Below are positions 37,066-45,752 of a stretch of 64,000 nt of DNA, piece by piece. The position numbers and the translations under genes were made by a program. Each line of letters begins with the position of its first letter. Positions within the stretch are counted from its first letter, which is position 1. Below the pieces are notes generated by a model, which made no database searches, was not told the origin of the DNA, and saw only the letters and a program-made list of their open reading frames with translations. This DNA comes from Flavobacterium sp. (GTDB taxonomy: Bacteria; Bacteroidota; Bacteroidia; Flavobacteriales; Flavobacteriaceae), in assembly GCF_027484705.1 (NCBI RefSeq), contig NZ_JAIXSL010000010.1, forward strand, positions 1 to 64,000, written 5' to 3'.

Positions 37066-38481
37066 ATGGAAATTTTTCACCTCAGCGCCGAATGTTATCC
37101 CGTAGCCAAAGTAGGCGGTTTAGCCGATGTCGTCGGAGCTTTACCCAAATACCTCAACCAGTCCGGACAATATGCGAAAGTCGTCGTGCCGGCTTACAAC
37201 AATAAATTCTTTCAGGAAAATGAGTATGACATTGTACATCAAGGGCAGCTCAAATTAGGTTATTTCCTGTTTTCGTATTCAATTGCCAAAGAGAAAACCA
37301 ACAAACTCGGCTTCGAATTATACCAGATTGCCATTCCGGAATTGTTCGACCGCCCAAATGTCTATTCATATGAAGACGACACCGAACGCTTTCTTTCTTT
37401 TCAGATTGCCTTTCTGAATTGGCTTGTGGAAACCAACCAATATCCTGACATTCTACATTGCCATGACCATCACACAGGTTTGATTCCTTTTATGGTGCAG
37501 CATTGTTTCAATTACCAGCACTTAAGAAATACACCTACACTTTTGACGATTCACAATGGCCAATATCAAGGTTGGTTTGGTTACGACAAGTTGCATTATT
37601 TGCCACAATTTGATTTGTCTAAAATCGGTTATCTCGAATGGAACGGCACGATCAATCCTTTAGCATCGGCGATCAAATGCGCCTGGAAAGTGACGACGGT
37701 TTCGCCGAGTTATCTCGATGAAATCAGCAACCACGCCAACGGACTTGAAAATCTTTTGCGCTGGGAACGCCCGAAATCTCTCGGAATCCTGAACGGTATC
37801 GACACTGAGGTCTGGAACACCAAAACCGATCCGCTGATCGCGAAAAATTATACGCTCAAGGATTTCAAAAAAGGAAAAGCCGAAAACAAAGCGTTTTTGT
37901 GTTCGCATTTTAATCTTAATCCGGACAAACCTTTGTTCACATTTATTGGTCGTTTGGTTGGTGAAAAAGGAGCTGATTTATTGCCGCAGATTTGCAGCGT
38001 CGCATTGCATCAGCATCAAGGTGAAATTAACATCCTGATTTTAGGTTCGGGCGATCCGAATGTGGAAAAGGAACTTTCGGGCTTGCAAAATTTCTATCAC
38101 GGAAATTACAATGCTTACATCGGTTATAATGAAAAACTCGCGCACATTCTTTATGCAGGCGCAGATTTCCTTTTGATGCCTTCGCGTGTGGAACCTTGCG
38201 GCCTGAATCAAATGTATGCTTTGCGTTACGGAACCATTCCGATTGTCAGAAGAACCGGCGGTTTGCGTGACACCGTGATTGATATGGGCGACGGCGGTTT
38301 TGGGATTTGCCATAACGAAACCAGCGTTTTCGATGTGACGCATTCCATTTCACGAGCGATTGTATTGTTTCAGGATGCTAAAAAATTCGACGCAATGCGC
38401 AAAACCGTCCAACAAATTGACCATTCATGGGACAAAGTCGCGACACAATATATTGAAGTATACCAATCTTTAAAAAATTAA
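37066..38481 (+). CDS. glgA: Glycogen synthase
   Basis: GT5 family enzyme transferring glucose from ADP-glucose to alpha-1,4-glucan, cytoplasmic. 471 residues. The N terminus has the KxGG-type motif SAECYPVAKVGGLADVVGAL near residue 6. The C-terminal domain has FIGRLVGEKGADLL near residue 295 and VEPCGLNQMYALRYGTIPI near 375. It is immediately followed, after four bases, by glgC, so the two steps of glycogen synthesis are co-expressed. No glgB is present here. The palindrome upstream may regulate it. Confidence 0.95.
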   Translation: MEIFHLSAECYPVAKVGGLADVVGALPKYLNQSGQYAKVVVPAYNNKFFQENEYDIVHQGQLKLGYFLFSYSIAKEKTNKLGFELYQIAIPELFDRPNVYSYEDDTERFLSFQIAFLNWLVETNQYPDILHCHDHHTGLIPFMVQHCFNYQHLRNTPTLLTIHNGQYQGWFGYDKLHYLPQFDLSKIGYLEWNGTINPLASAIKCAWKVTTVSPSYLDEISNHANGLENLLRWERPKSLGILNGIDTEVWNTKTDPLIAKNYTLKDFKKGKAENKAFLCSHFNLNPDKPLFTFIGRLVGEKGADLLPQICSVALHQHQGEINILILGSGDPNVEKELSGLQNFYHGNYNAYIGYNEKLAHILYAGADFLLMPSRVEPCGLNQMYALRYGTIPIVRRTGGLRDTVIDMGDGGFGICHNETSVFDVTHSISRAIVLFQDAKKFDAMRKTVQQIDHSWDKVATQYIEVYQSLKN

Positions 38482-38485
38482 CATC

Positions 38486-39760
38486 ATGAATAAATCTACG
38501 TTGGCGATCATTTTAGGCGGAGGACAAGGCTCACGATTGGCGCCGCTTACCGAAAGTCGTTCGAAGCCTGCCGTTCCGATTGCAGGAAAATACCGTTTGG
38601 TGGATATTCCGATCTCGAATTGCATCAACTCACAGATACAGCGCATGTTCGTACTCACGCAGTTCAATTCGGCTTCGCTGAACCAGCACATCAAAAACAC
38701 TTACCATTTCAGCACTTTCAGTTCGGCTTTTGTCGATATTCTTGCAGCCGAACAAACGCCTGATAACCCGCGTTGGTTTCAGGGAACCGCCGATGCCGTG
38801 CGCCAATGTATGCAACATTTCTTAAACCACGATTTTGATTATGCGCTGATTCTATCTGGCGATCAGTTGTATCAGATGGATTTCAATGAAATGATCCAGG
38901 CGCATCATAAGAACGGCGCCGCGATTTCGATTGCGACTTTGCCCGTGACCGCTAAAGAAGCTCCGGAATTTGGTATCTTAAAAACCGATTCCGAAAACTG
39001 GATCACTTCATTTATAGAAAAACCGGAAGCCAGTTTATTACCGCAATGGACTTCTGAAGTCAGCGATGAAATGAAAGCGGAAGGCAAGCATTATCTGGCT
39101 TCGATGGGGATTTATATCTTCAACCGCGAGCTGCTGATTGAACTCATGAACAATCCCGACACCAAAGATTTCGGAAAGGAAATCATTCCTCAAGCGATTG
39201 GAAAACATAAAATTCTAAGCTACCAATATGAAGGCTACTGGACCGATATCGGTAACATCGATTCGTTTTTTGAAGCGAATTTAGGATTGACCGATGATCT
39301 TCCTAAGTTTAATTTGTTCGACAATTCGAGCAAGATTTATACGCGTGCCAGGGTTTTGCCGCCGTCAAAAATTACGGGCGCATCGACCATTGACCGCTCT
39401 GTAATTGCGGAAGGTTGCATCATCAATTCCGCGACGATTGAACATTCGGTGATTGGCATCCGGAGTCGCATTGGTTATGGCTCGACGATTTTCAATTCTT
39501 ACCTGATGGGAAATGATTATTATCAGAACCTTGAGGAAATCCGGACCAACAGTTTAAACAACATTATGAATGTCGGTATTGGCGAAAGATGTTTCATCAA
39601 CTATACTATCGTCGATAAGAATTGTAGGATTGGCAATGATGTGAAACTCAATGGAGGTGCGCATTTAGCAGATGTCAATACGGATTTGTATACCGTGAAA
39701 GATGGCATTATCGTCGTGAAAAAAGGTGCGGTATTGCCTGACGGATTTTCAGTGCAGTAG
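38486..39760 (+). CDS. glgC: Glucose-1-phosphate adenylyltransferase
   Basis: Forms ADP-glucose, the committed step of glycogen synthesis. 424 residues. The nucleotidyltransferase signature GGGQGSRLAPLTESRSKPAV is at residues ~11-30. FIEKPEASLL near 175, YEGYWTDIGNIDSFFEANLG near 249 and a C-terminal left-handed beta-helix region (residues ~300-420) support the call. It is the second gene of the glgA-glgC operon. A bidirectional terminator hairpin lies just downstream, shared with the convergent cytochrome gene. Confidence 0.96.
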   Translation: MNKSTLAIILGGGQGSRLAPLTESRSKPAVPIAGKYRLVDIPISNCINSQIQRMFVLTQFNSASLNQHIKNTYHFSTFSSAFVDILAAEQTPDNPRWFQGTADAVRQCMQHFLNHDFDYALILSGDQLYQMDFNEMIQAHHKNGAAISIATLPVTAKEAPEFGILKTDSENWITSFIEKPEASLLPQWTSEVSDEMKAEGKHYLASMGIYIFNRELLIELMNNPDTKDFGKEIIPQAIGKHKILSYQYEGYWTDIGNIDSFFEANLGLTDDLPKFNLFDNSSKIYTRARVLPPSKITGASTIDRSVIAEGCIINSATIEHSVIGIRSRIGYGSTIFNSYLMGNDYYQNLEEIRTNSLNNIMNVGIGERCFINYTIVDKNCRIGNDVKLNGGAHLADVNTDLYTVKDGIIVVKKGAVLPDGFSVQ

Positions 39761-39790
39761 TAATAAAATTGAAATAAATACCTTTAATAA

Positions 39791-39819
39791 AAAAAGCATC
39801 CTCATTCAGGATGCTTTTT
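39791..39819. terminator. Bidirectional terminator between glgC and the cytochrome gene
   Basis: AAAAAGCATCCT (39791-39802) pairs with AGGATGCTTTTT (39808-39819). Runs of A and T on both sides allow termination in both directions. Confidence 0.9.
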
Positions 39820-39838
39820 CAATTAGAATAGTTGTAAA

Positions 39839-40228
39839 TTATAAATGGGTATAAATATAATTCGTAATCGGTGCCATTTCGGCGTCGGTTAAATGTGCTT
39901 TCTTTTGCATTGTTACTAGAATCGGAGCCCATTCTGCTTTAGAGAAATCCCTTGGATCGAATAGTTTGTGGCATTTGGCGCAATTGTTTTCATAATTAGT
40001 TTTTCCGGCAGACAATTCCGAAGTCACTGCTGCGATGTTGCCTTTAGAATCTTTTGGTGGCGTGGGTGCTGCCACTTTTTCCATTGATTTTCCTATAGCA
40101 ACAGCTGGAGTTGCTGGCGTTTCGGGAGCCGCAGGGCTTGCCTGAGACGATGAAGCTACGGCTGATTTTGAAGCGCAAGAATACACTACTGCTGCGATGA
40201 CTGCCAATCCTAAAATTTTTAGTTTCAT
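39839..40228 (-). CDS. Small c-type cytochrome lipoprotein
   Basis: 129 residues. A lipobox (AVVYSC at about residue 18) gives a membrane lipoprotein, followed by an A/P/S-rich low-complexity linker (ASPAAPETPATPAV). The C-terminal haem domain has one CAKCH motif near residue 85 and an axial methionine candidate in VTMQKKAHL or AEMAPI near 107-120. It is likely a periplasmic electron carrier, partner unknown. It is convergent with glgC and 85 bases downstream of the immunophilin gene. Confidence 0.83.
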   Translation of the reverse strand: MKLKILGLAVIAAVVYSCASKSAVASSSQASPAAPETPATPAVAIGKSMEKVAAPTPPKDSKGNIAAVTSELSAGKTNYENNCAKCHKLFDPRDFSKAEWAPILVTMQKKAHLTDAEMAPITNYIYTHL

Positions 40229-40255
40229 ATTGTTGATGTTTGTGAATCAAATATA

Positions 40256-40285
40256 AAAAATCCCGATAATAATTTACTATCGGGA
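40256..40285 (-). terminator. Terminator for the peptidyl-prolyl isomerase gene
   Basis: TCCCGATA (40261-40268) pairs with TATCGGGA (40278-40285). Read on the minus strand, the hairpin is followed by TTTTTT (40256-40260 and beyond). Confidence 0.85.
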
Positions 40286-40313
40286 AGTTATTTTGTTGCT
40301 TTTTTTGTGTTCT

Positions 40314-41246
40314 TTATTTGACATCCATCAATTCGACATCGAAAACCAACGTCGCATTAGGTGGAATCACACCACCGGCACCACGCGAACCGTAACCCAA
40401 ATGCGATGGAATGACGAATCGCGCCTTATCACCTACCTGCAATAGTGCGATGCCTTCGTCCCAACCTTCGATCACGTTGCCTTGTCCTAAAGGAAATTCG
40501 ATTGGTTTCTTTCTGGTGTAGGAAGAATCGAAAACCTTTCCGTTTTCTAAAGAACCTGAATAATGCACAGAAACCGTTTTCCCATTTTCCGCTTTTTTCC
40601 CGTTTCCTTTCTGGATCATTTTATAACGCAAACCGCTTTCCGTTTTTTCGAAACCCGCAGAGAGTTTTTCCATTGCGGCTTCTGCAGCTTCGCGTTCTGC
40701 GGCTTCTCTTTTGGCACGCGACCCTTCAAAAGTTCTGAAAGCTTCCACGGCGTTCCATTCTTTGGCTTCGTCGCCTTCGCGGATGATTTCAACAGAATCA
40801 ATCACGTCGCCTTGTGCAATCGCGTCAACAACATCTTGTCCTTCAACCACATTTCCGAAAACGGTGTGTTTGTCATCGAGCCATGGTGTTGCGATGTGTG
40901 TGATGAAAAATTGAGAACCGTTGCTTCCCGGACCCGAATTCGCCATAGACAAAACGCCCGGCGCATCATGACGCAAATCTTTGTGGAACTCATCGTCAAA
41001 GTTGTAACCCGGACCACCGGTTCCGATGCCTTGCGGACAACCGCCCTGAATCATGAAATCAGGAATGACGCGGTGGAATTTCAATCCGTTGTAGTATGGC
41101 GTTCCTTGCGGTTTTGCTTTATTTTCGAGGTTTCCTTCGGCAAGTGCTACGAAGTTTCCGACCGTTCCCGGTGTTAAGTCGTGGGTGAGTTTTACTAAAA
41201 TCGACCCTTTGGCGGTGTTGAATTTAGCGTATATTCCGTTTTCCAT
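40314..41246 (-). CDS. Dual-family immunophilin: cyclophilin plus FKBP peptidyl-prolyl isomerase
   Basis: 310 residues. The N-terminal cyclophilin domain (about residues 1-170) has KFHRVIPDFMIQGG, PGVLSMANSGPGSNGSQFFI and DKHTVFGNV. A short Ala/Glu-rich linker (about residues 172-193) leads to an FKBP domain (about residues 200-310) with VSVHYSGSLENGKVFDSSY, IEGWDEGIALLQVGDKAR and VIPPNATLVFDVELM. Both catalyse proline isomerisation during protein folding. No signal peptide is seen, so it is cytoplasmic. Cyclophilin-FKBP fusions have been described from Flavobacterium; this is a clear instance. Confidence 0.93.
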   Translation of the reverse strand: MENGIYAKFNTAKGSILVKLTHDLTPGTVGNFVALAEGNLENKAKPQGTPYYNGLKFHRVIPDFMIQGGCPQGIGTGGPGYNFDDEFHKDLRHDAPGVLSMANSGPGSNGSQFFITHIATPWLDDKHTVFGNVVEGQDVVDAIAQGDVIDSVEIIREGDEAKEWNAVEAFRTFEGSRAKREAAEREAAEAAMEKLSAGFEKTESGLRYKMIQKGNGKKAENGKTVSVHYSGSLENGKVFDSSYTRKKPIEFPLGQGNVIEGWDEGIALLQVGDKARFVIPSHLGYGSRGAGGVIPPNATLVFDVELMDVK

Positions 41247-41355
41247 GGTTTTATTTTTTTTTAATTTGAAGCCACAAATTTATAACTTAATCACGTTTTT
41301 TTGTCGCACTTTTAGAAAGTATTTTTTAATTATCTTGTGGCACAAATAATTACAC

Positions 41356-42711
41356 ATGAGAATTCTTCTTTCTTTCTTTTTTATGAGCAGTTTCTGCATC
41401 AACGCTCAGGTAATTGCCATTGGACAGGGGCACAGTGTTTTCCTTTGCGAAAGCGGCATTCCGCAATCCAGCGGATGGAATTATCAAGGCGTATTAGGCA
41501 CCGGCGACGGCACCGGTCATGCAACGCCTGTAACGGTTGCAGGCAATATTTCAAATATTATCTCAGTTTCCGCCGGAAGTAACAGTAATCTTTTTTTGGA
41601 CAATCAGGGAAGGATTTGGGGATGCGGTCTAAATTTTTACGGACAACTCGGCGACGGCACATTCACCAATAGACCAGTTCCAATCCTTATTCCCGGAACA
41701 TCTGGATTTATTGCAATTTCAGTCGGAGAAAGTCATTCCTTATTACTCAAAAATGATGGAACTGTCTGGTCTATGGGGCGAAATTTTGAAGGAAAATTGG
41801 GTTACACGACAGCAAATGAAAGTTCATCTGTGATTCGACAAATTCCTACATTATCGGGAATAACTGCAATTGCCGCAGGCAATTACCATTCTCTTTTCCT
41901 TAAAAATGACGGGACAGTTTGGGCATGCGGGCTTGGTTCTTCAGGTCAATTGGCCAATGGAATTTCGGCTTCGCGCATAATTCCTTACCAATGTAATATC
42001 ACTGACGTTGTGGATATTGCGGCCGGCTCTGAACACTCACTCTTTATAAAATCTGACGGAACGGTATGGGCGGCAGGAAATAACTATTATGGCCAATTGG
42101 GAGACAATACCGTTATAAACAGGAAAAACCCTGTAGCGGTAAGCAATCTGACTGGCGTGATTAAAGTAATTTCATGCCCTACGAGCAATGGCTCTTATTT
42201 CTTAAAAAGCGACGGGACTTGTATGGCAACCGGAGACAACGTGGGCATGATCGGTAACGACGTCGCACAAAGTTTGGTTCCAGTTCCTGCTGGTCCTGAC
42301 GGAAATATTAGAGCCATTGCAGTAAGTTCTGATCAGGCTTTATTTTTAAAAAATGATAGCAGTGTTTGGGGTATCGGTAATAGTGCAAGCGGACAATTGG
42401 GAATTGGAACTTTTAGCTTTGCCAGTACACTCCAACAATCTTTGAGTTGTAATATTTTGCTGGATACACATGAGCCGACAAAACAGGAAGCATATCTCAT
42501 TTCCCCAAACCCTGCTACCAATATGCTTCACATCAATCACAAAGGCCAAATTGCCAACAGCATCATTTACGATTCTTTGGGAAAAATAACAGCGGAATTT
42601 GGCAATGAAGATGAAAGCCTTGATATAAGTTCTTTAGAGCCGGGGTTATATTTTATTCGCATCATTAGCATTTATAATGAGGCATTTACAGCAAAATTCA
42701 TCAAAAAATAA
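41356..42711 (+). CDS. Secreted RCC1-repeat protein with T9SS type A sorting domain
   Basis: 451 residues. A signal peptide ends near FCINAQ. At least six RCC1-like beta-propeller repeats follow (GRIWGCGLNFYGQLGDGT, GTVWSMGRNFEGKLG, GTVWACGLGSSGQLANG, GTVWAAGNNYYGQLGDNT, SSVWGIGNSASGQLGIGT). The last ~75 residues (LISPNPATNMLHI, IIYDSLGKI, LEPGLYFIRI) form a type A T9SS domain. In bacteria such propellers are usually binding scaffolds, so a surface or extracellular binding role is likely; the ligand is unknown. A structured repeat, copy D, follows. Confidence 0.88.
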   Translation: MRILLSFFFMSSFCINAQVIAIGQGHSVFLCESGIPQSSGWNYQGVLGTGDGTGHATPVTVAGNISNIISVSAGSNSNLFLDNQGRIWGCGLNFYGQLGDGTFTNRPVPILIPGTSGFIAISVGESHSLLLKNDGTVWSMGRNFEGKLGYTTANESSSVIRQIPTLSGITAIAAGNYHSLFLKNDGTVWACGLGSSGQLANGISASRIIPYQCNITDVVDIAAGSEHSLFIKSDGTVWAAGNNYYGQLGDNTVINRKNPVAVSNLTGVIKVISCPTSNGSYFLKSDGTCMATGDNVGMIGNDVAQSLVPVPAGPDGNIRAIAVSSDQALFLKNDSSVWGIGNSASGQLGIGTFSFASTLQQSLSCNILLDTHEPTKQEAYLISPNPATNMLHINHKGQIANSIIYDSLGKITAEFGNEDESLDISSLEPGLYFIRIISIYNEAFTAKFIKK

Positions 42712-42769
42712 TCAGCTATCCTACTTCATATTTATCTGACTGAATTAAAATGTTTTCATTTATGAAATA

Positions 42770-42879
42770 GCCCTAGCCCCGATAGAAGGGAAAATCCTTT
42801 TTTGTTTTTGTCAATGCATGATTTACGCAAATACGTCAATAAAACAAAAAAGATTGGAATGATAGCGGGAACAAGCTCC
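42770..42879 (-). repeat. Dispersed structured element, copy D
   Basis: Minus-strand reading. The plus strand shows AGCCCCG (42775-42781) with CGGGAACAAGCT (42866-42877). The inner arms ATCCTTTTTTGTTTTTG (42794-42810) and AAAACAAAAAAGATT (42841-42855) are complementary. It lies between the RCC1 gene and trmD, both on the plus strand, and opposes them. Confidence 0.8.
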
Positions 42880-42902
42880 TAAAAAAAACTTCAAAAACTT
42901 TG

Positions 42903-42910
42903 TACCTTTG
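42903..42910 (+). promoter_or_regulatory. -7 promoter element (TACCTTTG) for trmD, near-leaderless
   Basis: TACCTTTG fits TAnnTTTG and ends only four bases before the trmD ATG (42915). If used, transcription would start at or within a few bases of the start codon, giving a leaderless or very short-leader mRNA. Confidence 0.5.
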
Positions 42911-42914
42911 CGCC

Positions 42915-43592
42915 ATGAGAATTGATATTATCACAGTATTACCCGAATTATTGCGCAGCCCGTTTGAAGTTTCGATTATGAAACGCGCCATTGACAAAGG
43001 TTTGGTCGAAGTTCATATCCATAATTTACGCGACTATACGACCAACAAACAAAAAAGTGTGGATGATTATCCGTTTGGCGGTGGCGCGGGCATGGTGATG
43101 ATGGTGCAGCCGATTGATGCTTGCATTACGCATCTCAAAAGCGAGCGTGAGTACGACGAGATTATTTATATGACGCCTGATGGGGAAACGCTCGACCAGA
43201 AAATGGCCAATACGATGTCGATGCTGAAAAATATCATTATTCTATGCGGGCATTATAAAGGCGTGGACCAACGCGTGCGCGATCATTTTATCACGAAAGA
43301 AATTTCGATTGGCGATTATGTTTTAAGCGGCGGTGAATTGGGCGCTTTGGTATTGTCGGATGCCTTAATCCGTTTGATTCCAGGCGTATTAAGCGACGAA
43401 ACTTCAGCCCTTACGGATAGTTTCCAAGACGGATTATTGTCACCACCGATTTATACGCGGCCTGCGGAATATAAGGGTTGGAAAGTACCTGAGGTTTTGA
43501 CAAGCGGCCACTTTGCCAAAATTGAACAATGGCGCGAGGAAATGGCGTATGAGCACACAAAAAACAGAAGGCCTGATTTGCTTGAGGATTAA
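42915..43592 (+). CDS. trmD: tRNA (guanine-N1)-methyltransferase
   Basis: Adds a methyl group at G37 next to the anticodon, including tRNA-Pro(GGG), to prevent +1 frameshifting. 225 residues from ATG 42915; the upstream in-frame TTG at 42900 would lie inside the promoter. SPOUT knot motifs are [18 protein letters not shown] near residue 50, [13 protein letters not shown] near 109 and [16 protein letters not shown] near 131. rplS follows as in many genomes. Confidence 0.96.
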   Translation: MRIDIITVLPELLRSPFEVSIMKRAIDKGLVEVHIHNLRDYTTNKQKSVDDYPFGGGAGMVMMVQPIDACITHLKSEREYDEIIYMTPDGETLDQKMANTMSMLKNIIILCGHYKGVDQRVRDHFITKEISIGDYVLSGGELGALVLSDALIRLIPGVLSDETSALTDSFQDGLLSPPIYTRPAEYKGWKVPEVLTSGHFAKIEQWREEMAYEHTKNRRPDLLED

Positions 43593-43597
43593 GCTAT

Positions 43598-43680
43598 TAT
43601 GAATTTTAAATGCTGAATTTTGAATGTAGGACATGCTGGGTAAAATAATTCAAAATTCATCATTCAAAATTCAAAATAAT
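43598..43680. repeat. AT-rich inverted repeats between trmD and rplS
   Basis: TGAATTTTGAATG (43614-43626) pairs perfectly with CATTCAAAATTCA (43661-43673). A related ATGAATTTT/AAAATTCAT pair also occurs. They may form a terminator-like or regulatory hairpin ahead of rplS; the sequence is low-complexity and similar to 49262-49290. Confidence 0.5.
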
Positions 43681-43683
43681 TTT

Positions 43684-43691
43684 TATCTTTG
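43684..43691 (+). promoter_or_regulatory. -7 promoter element (TATCTTTG) for rplS
   Basis: Matches TAnnTTTG and lies 76 bases before the rplS ATG (43768), leaving a leader of about 70 bases. No clear -33 TTG was identified. Confidence 0.5.
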
Positions 43692-43767
43692 CGCCCACAT
43701 TAGACCAACCTCTGGCGAAATCCGTGTATGTTGCTCTGAGTTTAAAACCATCATTAAAACAATTATC

Positions 43768-44118
43768 ATGGCAGATTTATTAAAATTCGTACAGGACGAA
43801 TTAGTAGCTAGAAAAGATTTCCCTGATTTCGGAGCTGGTGATACCATCACAGTGTACTACGAAATCAAAGAGGGTGAAAAAACAAGAACGCAGTTTTTCA
43901 AAGGCGTTGTGATCCAAAGAAGAGGTTCTGGAAATACAGAAACTTTCACGATTCGTAAAATGTCAGGTGCTATTGGAGTAGAGCGTATCTTCCCGGTAAA
44001 CTTGCCTGCTTTGCAAAAAATCGAAATCAACAAAAAAGGTCATGTTCGTAGAGCTAGAATTTTCTACTTCAGAGAACTTACCGGTAAAAAAGCAAAAATC
44101 AGAGACAAAAGAAGATAA
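43768..44118 (+). CDS. rplS: 50S ribosomal protein L19
   Basis: 116 residues from ATG 43768 (MADLLKFVQDELV); the longer in-frame extension upstream is not conserved ribosomal sequence. Located at the 30S-50S interface. FPDFGAGDTITVYYEIKEG near residue 20, RTQFFKGVVIQRRGSG near 42, and RVERIFP-type and KKGHVRRARIFYFREL near the end are typical. A strong terminator follows, so trmD-rplS form a compact unit. Confidence 0.96.
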   Translation: MADLLKFVQDELVARKDFPDFGAGDTITVYYEIKEGEKTRTQFFKGVVIQRRGSGNTETFTIRKMSGAIGVERIFPVNLPALQKIEINKKGHVRRARIFYFRELTGKKAKIRDKRR

Positions 44119-44140
44119 TCTTCGTCTCGAGCATTATAGA

Positions 44141-44170
44141 AAGTCCCAATGTATGTTGGGACTTTTTTTT
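44141..44170 (+). terminator. Terminator after rplS
   Basis: AAGTCCCAA (44141-44149) pairs with TTGGGACTT (44156-44164), followed by a run of T. Confidence 0.9.
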
Positions 44171-44264
44171 TGGCAAAAATTAAAGGTTAAAATTACGGCT
44201 TTCGTATTTTTAAAGAAGTAAAATGACAAATCGATAAATCAATCGATTTCGCCAGCCAACTTCA

Positions 44265-44292
44265 TTGTATGTACTTGATTTTACTATATTTG
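44265..44292 (+). promoter_or_regulatory. Bacteroidetes promoter (TTG, 17-base spacer, TATATTTG) for icd
   Basis: TTG at 44265-44267 and TATATTTG at 44285-44292, 38 bases before the icd ATG (44330). The spacing and both elements fit the phylum consensus. Confidence 0.65.
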
Positions 44293-44329
44293 TCTCCACA
44301 AAAAACACAAAACCCAAAAACGATTTATA

Positions 44330-45553
44330 ATGGCAAAAATTAAAGTAGCCAATCCGGTAGTAGAATTGGATGGCGATGAAATGACTCGAATTATCTGGAC
44401 TTTTATCAAAGAAAAATTAATTCTTCCCTATTTAGATTTAGACATCAAATATTACGACTTAGGCATCGAAAGCCGAGAAGCCACCAAAGATCAAATCACG
44501 ATCGATTCGGCAGAAGCCATCAAAAAATACAACGTAGGAATCAAATGTGCGACGATTACGCCCGATGAAGAACGCGTCAAAGAATTCAACCTTTCCAAAA
44601 TGTGGAAATCCCCGAACGGAACCATCAGAAACATTGTAGGTGGAACTGTGTTTAGAGAGCCAATCATCATGAGCAACGTTCCAAGATATGTGCAAGGCTG
44701 GACGAAACCGATTGTTATTGGGCGTCACGCTTTTGGCGATCAATACAAAGCGACGGATACCGTAATCAAAGGAAAAGGAACACTGACGATGAGCTTTACC
44801 AACGAAGCCGGGGAAACACAATCGTGGGAAGTGTACAATTTTGAAGGCGATGGCGTGGCGATGGCGATGTACAACACCGACGAAAGCATTTACGGATTTG
44901 CACATTCTTCATTCCAGATGGCGTTGACGAAAAAATGGCCGTTATACCTTTCTACAAAAAACACGATTCTTAAAGCTTACGACGGACGATTCAAAGATAT
45001 CTTCGAGGAAGTTTACCAACAACACTACAAAGCCGATTTCGAAGCCAACGGCATGATCTACGAACACCGATTGATTGACGACATGGTCGCTTCGTGCATG
45101 AAATGGAACGGCGGATTTGTTTGGGCTTGTAAAAACTATGACGGCGATGTACAATCCGATACCGTAGCACAAGGATTCGGATCATTAGGATTGATGACTT
45201 CTGTATTAGTAACGCCGGACGGAAAAACCGTAGAAGCCGAAGCGGCGCACGGAACCGTAACGCGTCATTACAGAGAACACCAAAAAGGAAGAGCCACTTC
45301 AACCAACCCAATCGCTTCTATTTTCGCCTGGACACGCGGCTTGGAACACCGGGGTAAACTCGACAACAACCAACCATTAATTGATTTCTGTTTGGCCTTA
45401 GAGCAAGTTTGCATCGATACCGTAGAAAGCGGAAAAATGACCAAAGATTTGGCGATGCTTGTAAAACCGGAAGGATTGACGAGCGCTGATTACCTGACTA
45501 CAGAAGGTTTCTTAGAAGCCATCAAAGAAAATTTAGACAAGAAACTAGCGTAA
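44330..45553 (+). CDS. icd: NADP-dependent isocitrate dehydrogenase (eukaryotic-type)
   Basis: Oxidative decarboxylation of isocitrate to 2-oxoglutarate in the TCA cycle. 407 residues, homodimer-type length. [16 protein letters not shown] at the N terminus, [13 protein letters not shown] near 80, [19 protein letters not shown] near 95 with the substrate serine, and [16 protein letters not shown] near 305 are the features of the subfamily shared with mitochondrial/cytosolic NADP enzymes, rather than the E. coli Icd type. Terminator hairpins bracket it, indicating a single-gene unit. Confidence 0.95.
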   Translation: MAKIKVANPVVELDGDEMTRIIWTFIKEKLILPYLDLDIKYYDLGIESREATKDQITIDSAEAIKKYNVGIKCATITPDEERVKEFNLSKMWKSPNGTIRNIVGGTVFREPIIMSNVPRYVQGWTKPIVIGRHAFGDQYKATDTVIKGKGTLTMSFTNEAGETQSWEVYNFEGDGVAMAMYNTDESIYGFAHSSFQMALTKKWPLYLSTKNTILKAYDGRFKDIFEEVYQQHYKADFEANGMIYEHRLIDDMVASCMKWNGGFVWACKNYDGDVQSDTVAQGFGSLGLMTSVLVTPDGKTVEAEAAHGTVTRHYREHQKGRATSTNPIASIFAWTRGLEHRGKLDNNQPLIDFCLALEQVCIDTVESGKMTKDLAMLVKPEGLTSADYLTTEGFLEAIKENLDKKLA

Positions 45554-45574
45554 GCTTTTCAAAATTCAATCACG

Positions 45575-45605
45575 AAAGACAACTGTTTCCAGTTGTCTTT
45601 TTTGT
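45575..45605 (+). terminator. Terminator after icd
   Basis: AAAGACAACT (45575-45584) pairs perfectly with AGTTGTCTTT (45591-45600), followed by T residues. Confidence 0.9.
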
Positions 45606-45752
45606 TTTCAAAAATCAATGTACTTTAAAATAACATTTCTTTAACAACCGCGTTAGTAACAAAGGCTATTTTAGTCGGACTTAGAAAGCACCCGAACCAA
45701 GCATATGTGTTTGGAGCGCGGAAAAAAAATCAAAAAAACCAACATTAATCAA

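Noticed and set aside
43633..43767. An N-terminally extended L19
   Set aside because: The extension crosses the TATCTTTG promoter and AT-rich repeats, and L19 normally begins at MADLLKFVQDE.
45705..45752. An upstream in-frame ATG as the TonB receptor start
   Set aside because: It would place 16 charged residues before the signal peptide (MISKVTYLTTFLFVLF), whereas the ATG at 45753 gives a normal signal peptide.
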